From Bacteroidota bacterium (lineage in GTDB: Bacteria; Bacteroidota; Bacteroidia; Chitinophagales; Chitinophagaceae): a stretch of 64,000 nucleotides of DNA. Position 1 is the stretch's first letter; each line of letters starts with the position of its first letter. The notes under the pieces were generated by a model that made no database searches, had not been told where the DNA came from, and saw nothing but the letters and a program-made list of their open reading frames with translations. The DNA is taken from the NCBI GenBank assembly GCA_947452905.1, contig CANGEP010000001.1:248001-312000 (forward strand), read 5' to 3'. Made by a program: the position numbers and the translations under genes. This document shows positions 29,756 through 39,895 of this stretch, piece after piece.

Positions 29756-30622
29756 ATGTCAGCCATTCAAGTGGGTCAATTTAATTTATTAAGAGTAGAT
29801 CGAAAGGTTGATTTTGGCTATTATATGGATGATGGAGAGGAGGGTATTTTACTTCCCAAGCGTTTTGTACCTGCCGGATTACAAATAGGAGATACCATTA
29901 GTGTTTTTGTTTATCATGATTCCGATAATCGTTTAATCGCCACCACCCAAGAACCGTTCGCTGTAGTGGGTGATATTGCCGCATTAAAAGTAGTATCCAT
30001 TACCCGTCAAGGTGCATTTATGGATTGGGGTTTAATGAAGGATTTATTTGTGCCTGTTTCTCAGCAATTATCAACCATGCGATTAGGGGGTAAGTATTTA
30101 GTGAAGTTGTATATAGATAAACAAACCGGAAGAGTTGCTGCTACTGAAAAAATTGACAATCAAATTAATAATGATATCTTAACTGTTAAAGAAGGAGATA
30201 AAGTTAAGATACAAGTTTATCGTGAATCTGAAATTGGTTATGTGGTAATTGTTAATCAAATACATCAAGGGTTGGTATATAAAAATGAAGTTTTTACCCA
30301 TTTGCACATTGGTCAATTTATAGATGAGGCTTTTGTGAAAAAGGTAAGAGAAGATAACAAATTAGATATTGGAATAGGTAAAGTAGGTGTAGAGAAACTT
30401 GGTGATGATCAATCTAGTATCATAAAATTATTAAAATTACATAACGGTTTTTTACCTTATCACGATAAATCTAGTCCAGAAGATATTTATGCATTTTTTG
30501 CCATGAGTAAAAAAGCTTTTAAAATGAATGTTGGTATTTTATATAAGTCTAAATTAATTACGATTGAAGAGGAAGGGATAAGGTTAGTTCCAGAACAACC
30601 CAATTCTACAACTTCAGCATAA
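29756..30622 (+). CDS. S1-like RNA-binding protein, CvfB family
   Basis: GQFNLLRVDRKVDFGYYMDDGEEGILLP…GAFMDWGLMKDLFVP. Confidence 0.9.
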   Translation: MSAIQVGQFNLLRVDRKVDFGYYMDDGEEGILLPKRFVPAGLQIGDTISVFVYHDSDNRLIATTQEPFAVVGDIAALKVVSITRQGAFMDWGLMKDLFVPVSQQLSTMRLGGKYLVKLYIDKQTGRVAATEKIDNQINNDILTVKEGDKVKIQVYRESEIGYVVIVNQIHQGLVYKNEVFTHLHIGQFIDEAFVKKVREDNKLDIGIGKVGVEKLGDDQSSIIKLLKLHNGFLPYHDKSSPEDIYAFFAMSKKAFKMNVGILYKSKLITIEEEGIRLVPEQPNSTTSA

Positions 30623-30632
30623 ATAAAAATGT

Positions 30633-31817
30633 ATGTCTAAAGAAGTTTTTATAGTTGCAGCTGCAAGAACTCCTATAGGTTCTTTTGGAGGTTCCTTGAA
30701 ATCTAAATCAGCTACCGATCTTGGCGCCATAGCCATTAGAGGAGCTTTACATAAAATTAATTTATCACCCGCAGAAGTGGATGAAGTTATTATGGGATCA
30801 GTAATACAAGCTGGACTGGGCCAGGCTCCTGCCAGACAAGCTTCTAAATCAGCTGGGCTCCCAGATAAAGTGATTTCCACTACAATTAATAAAGTTTGTG
30901 CTAGTGGAATGAAAAGTATTGCTATAGCTGCACAAAGTATTTTATTAGGGGAGGCCGATGTGATTGTGGCTGGTGGTATGGAAAGTATGAGTAATGTTCC
31001 TTTTTATAATACACAACAAAGATGGGGACAGAAATATGGGGATATTATTTTGCAAGATGGCTTAGCAAAAGATGGTTTAATAGATGTATATGATAAAGTA
31101 GCTATGGGAAATTTTGCAGATTTGTGTGCTCAAAAATATTCAATATCAAGAGCCGATCAAGATGAGTTTGCTACTTTAAGTTATCAAAAATCTCAGGCTT
31201 CCATACAAGCGGGTTTATTTAAAGAGGAGATTGTTCCAGTAATAGTACCACAAAAAAAAGGAGAGGCTTTAGTAATAGATGCTGACGAAGAACCGTATAA
31301 TGTTAAGTTCGATAAAATAAGTTCTTTGCAAGCTGCCTTTTCAAAAGAAGGTACAGTGACTGCTGCCAATGCAAGTACAATGAATGATGGTGCAGCTGCT
31401 GTTGTTTTAATGAGTGCTGAAAAAATGAAAGCATTAGGACTAGTACCCCTTGCTAAAATTGTAAGTTTTGCCGATGCCGAACAAGATCCTAAATGGTTTA
31501 CCACTAGTCCATCTTTAGCTTTACCTAAAGCACTAAAAAAAGCAAACTTAACCATTGATGCGATAGATTTTTTTGAATTTAATGAGGCTTTTTCCGTGGT
31601 TGGGATTGTAAATACACAACTATTAAAAATTCAAGCATCAAAAGTAAATGTGAATGGTGGAGCGGTTGCATTAGGTCATCCCTTAGGTTGTTCGGGGGCA
31701 AGAATTATCGTAACACTTTTACATATTTTACAACAAAAAAACGCCAAGTTTGGAGCTGCAGCTATATGTAATGGTGGTGGGGGTGCTTCCGCAATGATTA
31801 TTGAACGAGTTAGTTAA
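30633..31817 (+). CDS. acetyl-CoA C-acetyl/acyltransferase (thiolase)
   Basis: INKVCASGMKSI, NVNGGAVALGHPLGCSGARI, CNGGGGASAMIIE. Confidence 0.97.
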   Translation: MSKEVFIVAAARTPIGSFGGSLKSKSATDLGAIAIRGALHKINLSPAEVDEVIMGSVIQAGLGQAPARQASKSAGLPDKVISTTINKVCASGMKSIAIAAQSILLGEADVIVAGGMESMSNVPFYNTQQRWGQKYGDIILQDGLAKDGLIDVYDKVAMGNFADLCAQKYSISRADQDEFATLSYQKSQASIQAGLFKEEIVPVIVPQKKGEALVIDADEEPYNVKFDKISSLQAAFSKEGTVTAANASTMNDGAAAVVLMSAEKMKALGLVPLAKIVSFADAEQDPKWFTTSPSLALPKALKKANLTIDAIDFFEFNEAFSVVGIVNTQLLKIQASKVNVNGGAVALGHPLGCSGARIIVTLLHILQQKNAKFGAAAICNGGGGASAMIIERVS

Positions 31818-32146
31818 ACACTCGCTTGCTCTATAACTTCATCCATCATAATTCCATAATGGCTTTCATCATAAGTACATTCTCCATTTTTTATAAGTAA
31901 CACTTGAGGAGATTCATGATGTACACTAAACATTTCAGCAACGGCTAAAGAGAGGGGTCTATAATTAAGCAAGTCTAAATAATAAAATTGGATAGTTTCT
32001 GGAGCTTCTTCTCTTTCAAAACGAGATAAAGCCATTTTGCTAATACTACAAGTGGTACTATGCTTAAAGATTAATTGAGGTTTTGTAAAGCTTGCTTCTT
32101 TAATAGTTTCTAATTGTTCGATTGTTGTTAATGGATGCCAGTTCAT
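31814..32146 (-). CDS. YtxJ-like thioredoxin-fold protein (bacillithiol system redox-active protein family)
   Basis: IFKHSTTCSISKMALSRFE, HHESPQVLLIKNGECTYDESHYGI. Confidence 0.88.
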   Translation of the reverse strand: MNWHPLTTIEQLETIKEASFTKPQLIFKHSTTCSISKMALSRFEREEAPETIQFYYLDLLNYRPLSLAVAEMFSVHHESPQVLLIKNGECTYDESHYGIMMDEVIEQASV

Positions 32147-32221
32147 AAGTCTAATTTAAGGTTCAAAATTAGCACAAATTTTAAACCTAATAATGGTTAA
32201 CTTTACACCTTAAATTCTTAT

Positions 32222-32989
32222 ATGCCATTACAATTAACAAGACCCATTTGTTTTCTAGATTTAGAAACCACAGGTATTAATGTAAGTACTGATAAAATTA
32301 TTGAAATAGCAATTGTTAAAATAGCTATAGATGGCAGTTCTCAAGTTAAACGACGATTAGTGAATCCTGAAATGCCCATTCCTCAAGGAGCTATTGATGT
32401 GCATGGTATTACCAATGAAATGGTTAAGGATGCCCCAAGTTTTAAAGCCATTGCAAACGAAATCAAACAATTTATCGAAGGTGCTGATTTAGCAGGATAC
32501 AACAGCAATAGATTTGATATCCCTATGTTAAACGAAGAATTTTTAAGAGCGGGTATTAGTGTTGATATCGAAAATAGAAAATTATTAGACGTTCAGAAAG
32601 TGTTTCATATGATGGAACAAAGAACCCTTTCGGCAGCCTATAAATTTTATTGTCAAAAAGATTTACAGGATGCGCATAGTGCAGAGGCCGATGCAACTGC
32701 AACCTGGGAAATACTAGAAGCTCAAGTTGCCAAGTATCCACAAATTGGCAATACCGTGGATTCTATTGTTAAATTCACTGGGGAAGATCATATAATAGAC
32801 TTTGCGCGACGTTTTGTATTTGAAAATGGGGTGGAGACTTTTAATTTTGGTAAGCACAAGGGAAAGCCTGTTATTCAAGTACTTAAGGAAGAACCACAAT
32901 ATTATGATTGGATGATGAAAGGTGATTTTGCCCTACATACAAAGCAAAAATTGACAGAAATATTGAATCGATCTATATTAAAAAAATAA
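32222..32989 (+). CDS. DEDD 3'-5' exonuclease (DnaQ-like)
   Basis: FLDLETTGINVSTDKIIEIAIV, GYNSNRFDIPML, DAHSAEADATAT. Confidence 0.94.
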   Translation: MPLQLTRPICFLDLETTGINVSTDKIIEIAIVKIAIDGSSQVKRRLVNPEMPIPQGAIDVHGITNEMVKDAPSFKAIANEIKQFIEGADLAGYNSNRFDIPMLNEEFLRAGISVDIENRKLLDVQKVFHMMEQRTLSAAYKFYCQKDLQDAHSAEADATATWEILEAQVAKYPQIGNTVDSIVKFTGEDHIIDFARRFVFENGVETFNFGKHKGKPVIQVLKEEPQYYDWMMKGDFALHTKQKLTEILNRSILKK

Positions 32990-33046
32990 TATATATCAAA
33001 ATTGCTATAAATTAATTAATTTTAAATCACTATACCCCCCAAAACA

Positions 33047-33793
33047 GTGAAAAAAATAGTCTTAATACCTACTTACAACGAAAAAGAAAACATTGCCGCT
33101 ATTATTAGTAAGGTGTTAAGCTTTCCTTCTTCTTATCATATTTTAGTCATTGATGATGGTTCTCCTGATGGTACTGCTGAAATAGTTAGAGGAATCATGC
33201 AAGAAAATCCTGATCGAGTTTTTATAGAATGCCGTGCAGGAAAATTAGGATTAGGTACTGCCTATATTCATGGTTTTAAATGGGCACTTGCTAATCAATA
33301 TGATTATATCATAGAAATGGATGCCGATTTCTCACATAATCCAGAAGACTTAGATCGATTAGCAGCGGCTTGTGATCAAGGTGCCGATGTAGCCATTGGA
33401 AGTAGATATGTTAAAGGTGGTAAAACAGAAAATTGGCCTTTGGATCGTAAAATTTATTCTCAAGGTGGTTCGGCTTATACTAGATTAATTACCGGAATGC
33501 CAATTAAAGATCCAACTGCAGGATTTGTATGTTACAAGAGTAAGGTTTTAGCTGCCATCAATTTAGATAAAATAAAATTCATAGGATACGCATTTCAAAT
33601 TGAAATGAAATTTGCTGCTTGGAAATTAGGCTTTATCATTAAAGAAGTGCCTATTACCTTTGTGGATCGTAAAATTGGAATTAGTAAAATGACCAAAGGC
33701 ATTATTAAAGAAGCTGTTTTGGGAGTTTTAAATATGCAATTATTACATATTCGTGGCCGCTTTATAAAACATATTAAGCGTGTCTACTTTTAA
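33047..33793 (+). CDS. polyprenol monophosphomannose synthase / GT2 (GTG start)
   Basis: IPTYNEKENIAAII, VIDDGSPDGTAEIV, EMDADFSHNPEDL. Confidence 0.93.
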   Translation: MKKIVLIPTYNEKENIAAIISKVLSFPSSYHILVIDDGSPDGTAEIVRGIMQENPDRVFIECRAGKLGLGTAYIHGFKWALANQYDYIIEMDADFSHNPEDLDRLAAACDQGADVAIGSRYVKGGKTENWPLDRKIYSQGGSAYTRLITGMPIKDPTAGFVCYKSKVLAAINLDKIKFIGYAFQIEMKFAAWKLGFIIKEVPITFVDRKIGISKMTKGIIKEAVLGVLNMQLLHIRGRFIKHIKRVYF

Positions 33794-34658
33794 GAAATCT
33801 CTTTTTCAATTACACTTATTTGTTTTCTTAGCAGGGTTAACTGGGCCCTTGGGTAATTTAATTCAGTTAAATGGCCTAAATCTTGTATTGTATAGAATGT
33901 TAATTACTAGCATGGTGCTTCTAGTAATTTACTTTTTTACAAAAAATAAACCAACCATTAACACTAGTTCTAAATGGAAACTAATAGGAGTAGGCATCAT
34001 TATTGCCATTCATTGGGTGTTATTTTATACCAGTATCAAATTATCTAATGTATCTATTGGATTAGTTTGTTTGTCAAGTGTTGGTGTTTTTACTGTATTA
34101 ATGGACCCATTTTTTACCAAAAGACAAATACAATGGAAAGAATTATTTATATCCTTTATTAGTTTGATGGGAATTTTGTGCATATTTCAATTTGATACAA
34201 AATATAGATTGGGTATATCAGTTGGGTTACTTTCTTCTTTAATGGTTGCTTTATTTACGCAATTAAATAAAAGATTAACTGCTAATATTGCACCGCAGAC
34301 AATTCAAACCTTTCAAATGATAGGAGGTTTTAGTTTTTTAGCATTATTGGTATTTATTATTAGTTTTTTTACACATACTAATATTCCGCTTCCTACCTAT
34401 TCCGATTGGGGTTGGTTATTAATTTTAGCCATTGCCTGTACTGTTTGGTCAAATTTCTTAATGTTGTCTTCACTTAAATATGTAAGTCCATTTACAATGA
34501 ATGTGACATTAAATTTAGAACCTGTGTATGGTATTCTAATCTCTTTTGTAGTATTTCAAGAACACAAACAATTAGGGTTCAGCTTTTACATAGGCTTTTT
34601 ATTGATAGCAGTATCTGTGCTAATTCAAATGTTTAGAGTACTTAGAACTCCCAAATAA
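33780..34658 (+). CDS. EamA/DMT family transporter
   Basis: ~10 TM, two EamA-like halves. Confidence 0.88.
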   Translation: MSTFKKSLFQLHLFVFLAGLTGPLGNLIQLNGLNLVLYRMLITSMVLLVIYFFTKNKPTINTSSKWKLIGVGIIIAIHWVLFYTSIKLSNVSIGLVCLSSVGVFTVLMDPFFTKRQIQWKELFISFISLMGILCIFQFDTKYRLGISVGLLSSLMVALFTQLNKRLTANIAPQTIQTFQMIGGFSFLALLVFIISFFTHTNIPLPTYSDWGWLLILAIACTVWSNFLMLSSLKYVSPFTMNVTLNLEPVYGILISFVVFQEHKQLGFSFYIGFLLIAVSVLIQMFRVLRTPK

Positions 34659-37089
34659 AACCAAATGTAGGGGTTACAAAAACTTGATTATTATTAGTTA
34701 ATAAAGGAATGGCATTTGAACCATCTTTTTTAATGGATTTACCATCCGTTGTTTTGAAACTACCATTAGCATTGGCTTCGAAAGTATATACTGTTGGTGA
34801 AACGCTTTTGCTTCCATACCAATTGGTGATGTCTAAGAAAAAGTCGATAGTAGTTTTCTTGTAATTATATTTTTTATCCACTCTTAAATCACTTGAATGA
34901 TAATTAGGTAATCTTAAGGAGTTTACTTTAGAGTAATTTAAAACGCCCTGTCCTAGTGTTAAGAAATTAATTCTACTACTTGCTTCATCGTAAGGAGTGT
35001 AAGGAGTCCCACCTTGAAATCTAAATTTAAGACCTAGTTCCCAGTTTTTATTAAACTTATAACCACCCGTTAAACTTAAAACATGTATATTTTCCCATGA
35101 ACTATTGATGTAATTTCCTTGGCTATTGGTATAGGAACTTCTAAAAAAGCTATAGCTTGCTACGCCAGAAAATCGATCTGTTAATTTTTGTTGTGCAAAT
35201 AATTCATAGCCATAACTACGTCCTTGACCGTTACTTAAGATGGGTTCATTTCCTAAAATATTAAAATCAGCACCTAAATTAGATAAACTAAGTCCTCTTC
35301 TTATACTTATGGGCACATTAAAATATTTTTTATAAAATATTTCTGCCGTAAATCTAGTGGCTTCAGAAGGGATATATTCTATTCCAGAAACATAGTGATT
35401 GGCGCCAATATATTCGGCTTCTTTGTTTGCATAGTTGCCGTTTAGGTCTTTAAAACCGAGTACTGTATTGGGCGCCACCTTATAATATCTTCCTATCGAA
35501 GCATTGATATTGATTTTGTCGGTAAGTACATAGCTAACCCCAATTCTTGGAGATAGTCGGTGATAAAACTCTCTGCCTGCAGTATTAAATCCATTGCCAT
35601 CGGTTCTAATACCTGCACTAATTCCTAATCTATTATTAAAGGCTCTTTTTCCAACTTGAAAAAATGCGCCATATTTTTTATAACTTAATGCGGTGGCATA
35701 TTTATAATAATTGGGCGTAGGTAAAAAGGTAGGTAATAATGCACTATCTATATAGGGTTTTGGTAAAATTTGAAAAGTACTATTATCGTATTCAATTGAT
35801 TGTAAGTTGGCACCCGTTGTCCATTTTAAACCTAAGAAATTCTTGGTGATATCAAATCTTATGGTATTAGAGATATCATTGGAACTGTAATCAAATGTTT
35901 TTTCCCCTTTAATGGGGTTTAAATTGTCTTCGTATTTTTCGTTTACATTATTTAAATGTGATCTACTTATACTTAAATTCCAATAACCTCTATTCACTAA
36001 TTTTTTTAAGGAGGCACCAACTGTATAACTCCATTGATTAATAGTGGGGGCTATATTTAAAGCGTATCTTTTTTCAGGTGTAGTATTTTTTGGCGCTACA
36101 TAATAGAATTTGTCAATAGCGCCTATACCTAAAAATGTTAGCGTTGTTTTGGCATCAATTTGATGCGTTATTTTATATTGAAAATCCCAATAATTAGGTC
36201 GAATTGGTAAATCTAAAACATTGAATAAGAACTGTAAGTAACTACGTCTAGCCGACAATAAAAAAGTAGTTTTCTTATTGTTGGATAAAGGACCTTCTAG
36301 GGTACTAGCTACTTCGGTGGCGCCGAGTCTAAAGTTGCCTTGTACTTTTTCACTATTTCCCTTTTTTTGCTTGAATTCAAAAACCGAGGATAAAGCATTA
36401 TCATATTTTGCATCAAAAGCAGAAGAGGATAATTTTACTTCATCGATAAAAGATACATTGAGGATACCTTGAGGGCCACCTGCACTTCCTTGTGTGCTAA
36501 AATGATTAATAACGGGAATTTCAATGCCGTCTAAATAAAAAACATTTTCATTGGGGGCGCCACCTCTAACTATGATATCATTTCTAAAGCCCGCTCCTGT
36601 AGTTGCAGAGCCTGTTACCCCTGGAAGTGTTTGCACAACTTTAGAAATATCAAAATTACTTCCTGGGCTAGATTTAATTTCCTCTGCAGTTAGTTTTTGA
36701 ATACTTAAGGGTGTTTCTAAAGTGGCTGCTCTAACAGTTTTTTTGATATTTCCAACCATTACCTCTTTTAAAACATTTTCTTGTGGTATAAGTTCTGCAG
36801 TTAGATAATTGATGTTTCCTGAACCTACAATAACATTATAAAGATGATAGGGGACACTGCCTAAAGAATTTATTAAAACATGATATTGACCAGTTGGGAT
36901 AGATTTAAATGTAAACTTTCCCATGGTATCTGTGCTTGTGACCCATTTTGTATTCACGATGGTAACTGTTGCCCCAGAAATGGGTTTTTGAGTGTTTTTA
37001 TCCAATATTTCTCCTGCTAAATTGCCCTTAGATTGAGCTAAAACGCTGAATGGTAAAATAAATAATCCAATGATATAAAATAACCTCAT
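34642..37089 (-). CDS. TonB-dependent receptor with carboxypeptidase-regulatory-like N-terminal domain
   Basis: GEILDKNTQKPISGATVTIV, plug DIVVQTLPGV…DIIVRGGAPNENVFYLDGIEIP; ORF opens at 37116, but signal peptide MRLFYIIGLFILPFSVLAQ starts at 37089. Confidence 0.93.
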   Translation of the reverse strand: MRLFYIIGLFILPFSVLAQSKGNLAGEILDKNTQKPISGATVTIVNTKWVTSTDTMGKFTFKSIPTGQYHVLINSLGSVPYHLYNVIVGSGNINYLTAELIPQENVLKEVMVGNIKKTVRAATLETPLSIQKLTAEEIKSSPGSNFDISKVVQTLPGVTGSATTGAGFRNDIIVRGGAPNENVFYLDGIEIPVINHFSTQGSAGGPQGILNVSFIDEVKLSSSAFDAKYDNALSSVFEFKQKKGNSEKVQGNFRLGATEVASTLEGPLSNNKKTTFLLSARRSYLQFLFNVLDLPIRPNYWDFQYKITHQIDAKTTLTFLGIGAIDKFYYVAPKNTTPEKRYALNIAPTINQWSYTVGASLKKLVNRGYWNLSISRSHLNNVNEKYEDNLNPIKGEKTFDYSSNDISNTIRFDITKNFLGLKWTTGANLQSIEYDNSTFQILPKPYIDSALLPTFLPTPNYYKYATALSYKKYGAFFQVGKRAFNNRLGISAGIRTDGNGFNTAGREFYHRLSPRIGVSYVLTDKININASIGRYYKVAPNTVLGFKDLNGNYANKEAEYIGANHYVSGIEYIPSEATRFTAEIFYKKYFNVPISIRRGLSLSNLGADFNILGNEPILSNGQGRSYGYELFAQQKLTDRFSGVASYSFFRSSYTNSQGNYINSSWENIHVLSLTGGYKFNKNWELGLKFRFQGGTPYTPYDEASSRINFLTLGQGVLNYSKVNSLRLPNYHSSDLRVDKKYNYKKTTIDFFLDITNWYGSKSVSPTVYTFEANANGSFKTTDGKSIKKDGSNAIPLLTNNNQVFVTPTFGFIWEF

Positions 37090-37165
37090 AAAAACGTACA
37101 ATTTTATTATATTCATAACAAAGTTAAGTTCAAAAGGTTTTATAATTATTAAAATATAAATTAAT

Positions 37166-39895
37166 ATGAAAAAGCTATTTATGCTTCTAAGTTTGGGTAT
37201 ATCAATGGTGGGTTATGGTCAAAAAAAAGAATTGGATCATTCAGTATACGATAGTTGGGAAAGCATAAAAGAGTTAGTGTATCAACCTCAGGGGCATTTT
37301 CTAAGTTATGTAATTAGTCCTCAAGAAGGAGATGGTGTTTTAGTAATTCAAAATCCAACTACCCATTTCTCCTTAAAAGTTGCCAGAGCAACTCAAGCAG
37401 TTTTTACTTCTAATGGACAATTTTTGATAGCTAGAATTAAACCTTTTTTTGCCGAAACTAGAAAAGCGAAGATAGATAAGAAAAAACCAGATGAAATGCC
37501 AAAGGATAGTTTAGTGATCGTTAATTTATCTTCCGGAGATATTGAAAAGATTGCAGCTGTTAAATCCTTTCAAGTACCTGAACATGCAAATGATCAATTG
37601 GTGTATTTAAAGGATAAAAAAGGTGATTTTGCTAAAGAAGGGTCTGAACTTATTTGGAGAGATTTAGCATCCACTAAAATTAAATCATTTCCAAATATTA
37701 CTCAATATCTAGTGCATCCCTATGGTTTAGGGGTAGCTATGTATCAGGTTAAAACAAAAACTAGTACAAGTAAAATTTTATTAGCCAATATAGCAGATAC
37801 TTTACCTAATACTATAAGCAGTAGTTTTTACTCAGCAACTGGACTAAGTTGGGATGAAAATGGTAAAACCTTGGCTTATTTAGTAGAACCTGATAGCACA
37901 GATAAGGCTTTGCAGAAAAACTACCAATTAGCTATTTATCAACCCAAAAATGATACAGCAATTAGAGTTGTATCCAGATGGCATCCCTCTTTGCCAGCCA
38001 ATTACACTATTGGTGGAGATAAAAAATTAAAATTTAGTAAGTCTGGAGCTATTTTAGAATTTGGCATTCAACCAATTTTACCCATTAAAGACACCAGCCT
38101 TCCTGAATTTGAAAGAGCAGGATTAGACATATGGAATTATAATGACCCTGCATTACAATCGGTACAATTAAAAAATTTAGAATCAGACTTAAAAGCAACT
38201 GAGCCCGTATTGTATACGATTGCCACTGGTCAAACAGTTTATTTAGGTAAAATTAAAGATCGTAATATTATAAACACCCAAGAAGGGGATGGGAAAATTA
38301 GTTTTGCTATTCAAGATTCTAATTATGAAATCCCTTCACAATGGCAGGGCTATAGTTTAAAAGACATTTATCAAATAAATAATTCAAACGGTCAAAGAAT
38401 ATTAGTTCAAAAAGGATGGAAGGGACGATTAATATCAAGCTCCTATGAAGGAAGTCATTTACTTTATTATGATGAAAAATTGCATAAATATTTTTCCTAC
38501 AATACTAAAACTCAAAAAAAGACAGTAGTAGCCAAGGATATTAAATATCCTTTATTTGATGAAGATAATGACGTGCCAGATGATCCAAGTGCTTATGGTA
38601 TTGCAAAATGGATGTCTGATGGTGAAACCTTTATTTTATATGATAGGTATGATTTATGGTTAGTAGATGCAAATGGTGTTAAGCCTTCGAAATTGCTCAC
38701 CAATGGTCGAGCTACTAAAACCAATTTTCGTTTTGTAGAAACAGATGATGAACGTAAATATTTTGGATTTACTGATAGTTTATTACTTAAAGGATTTTCT
38801 GAAATTGATAAATCCGAATCTTTGGCCTTTTTCAATATGGCTAACCAAAAATTATCTATAATTAATAAAGTGCCCATGCATTTAACAACTATAGAAAAAG
38901 CTAAAAATTCCATCGATTTTGCTGTCTTACAAGAAGATGAAAAAACTTCTCCTACAATTTATAATTATCAATTAGCTACCGCCGCTCAACAAGCTCATTC
39001 GATAGTGCAAATAAACGAACAACAAAAAGGGTATAATTGGTTGCGTACAGAACTGGTTACATGGAAAGCATATACGGGCAAAAAGGCGGAGGGAATTATG
39101 TATTACCCTGAAAATTTTAATCCCCAAAAGAAGTACCCAATGATTGTTTATTTTTATGAAAGAAATAATCAAACATTACATAATTATTTAGCACCCTCTC
39201 CAACCCCTTCACGTTTAAATATCCCTTTCTTTGTAAGCAGAGGTTACTTAGTTTTTGTACCAGACATTTGGTATAAAATTGGGTATCCTGGTCAGGGTGC
39301 TTATGATTATATTTTAAGTGGTACCAGAGCTATGATTCAAAAGGGATTTGTAGATAGTACAAAAATTGGTTTACAAGGACAAAGTTGGGGCGGTTACCAA
39401 ATTGCTTATTTACTTACTAGAACCAATCTATACGCAGCTGCTTGGGCTGGAGCACCTGTTGTAAATATGATTAGTGCCTATGGTGGTATTAGATGGGGGC
39501 CAGGTATTGTTAGACAATTCCAATATGAAAAAACGCAAAGTAGACTAGGCGCTAGTTTATGGGAGCGACCAGATTTATATATTAAAAATTCACCCTTATT
39601 TTCTTTACCTAAGGTAACCACACCTCTTGTGATTATGAATAATGATGCAGATGATGCAGTACCCTGGTATCAAGGGATTGAATATTTTACTGCAATGCGA
39701 AGACTCAATAAAAAGATTTGGCTTTTAGTATACAATAATGAAGCACATAATTTAGTGGAAAGAAAAAATAGAAAAGACATTCAAATAAGAGAACAACAAT
39801 TCTTTGATCATTATTTAAAAGGAGATCCCATGCCCACCTGGATGAGTAAAGGAGTGCCAGCTATAATGAAAGGGAGAGATTGGGGTTTACATTAA
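37166..39895 (+). CDS. S9-family prolyl oligopeptidase-like serine peptidase
   Basis: GLQGQSWGGYQIAYLLTRT nucleophile elbow; NDADDAVPWYQGIEYF; NNEAHNL. Confidence 0.94.
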   Translation: MKKLFMLLSLGISMVGYGQKKELDHSVYDSWESIKELVYQPQGHFLSYVISPQEGDGVLVIQNPTTHFSLKVARATQAVFTSNGQFLIARIKPFFAETRKAKIDKKKPDEMPKDSLVIVNLSSGDIEKIAAVKSFQVPEHANDQLVYLKDKKGDFAKEGSELIWRDLASTKIKSFPNITQYLVHPYGLGVAMYQVKTKTSTSKILLANIADTLPNTISSSFYSATGLSWDENGKTLAYLVEPDSTDKALQKNYQLAIYQPKNDTAIRVVSRWHPSLPANYTIGGDKKLKFSKSGAILEFGIQPILPIKDTSLPEFERAGLDIWNYNDPALQSVQLKNLESDLKATEPVLYTIATGQTVYLGKIKDRNIINTQEGDGKISFAIQDSNYEIPSQWQGYSLKDIYQINNSNGQRILVQKGWKGRLISSSYEGSHLLYYDEKLHKYFSYNTKTQKKTVVAKDIKYPLFDEDNDVPDDPSAYGIAKWMSDGETFILYDRYDLWLVDANGVKPSKLLTNGRATKTNFRFVETDDERKYFGFTDSLLLKGFSEIDKSESLAFFNMANQKLSIINKVPMHLTTIEKAKNSIDFAVLQEDEKTSPTIYNYQLATAAQQAHSIVQINEQQKGYNWLRTELVTWKAYTGKKAEGIMYYPENFNPQKKYPMIVYFYERNNQTLHNYLAPSPTPSRLNIPFFVSRGYLVFVPDIWYKIGYPGQGAYDYILSGTRAMIQKGFVDSTKIGLQGQSWGGYQIAYLLTRTNLYAAAWAGAPVVNMISAYGGIRWGPGIVRQFQYEKTQSRLGASLWERPDLYIKNSPLFSLPKVTTPLVIMNNDADDAVPWYQGIEYFTAMRRLNKKIWLLVYNNEAHNLVERKNRKDIQIREQQFFDHYLKGDPMPTWMSKGVPAIMKGRDWGLH

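Noticed and set aside
31193-31555. 120-aa antisense ORF within the thiolase
   Set aside because: Antisense shadow of a conserved gene; no independent promoter or motif.
34642-37116. SusC-like receptor of a polysaccharide utilisation locus
   Set aside because: No SusD-like gene or glycoside hydrolases adjacent; a stand-alone TonB receptor is the safer call.
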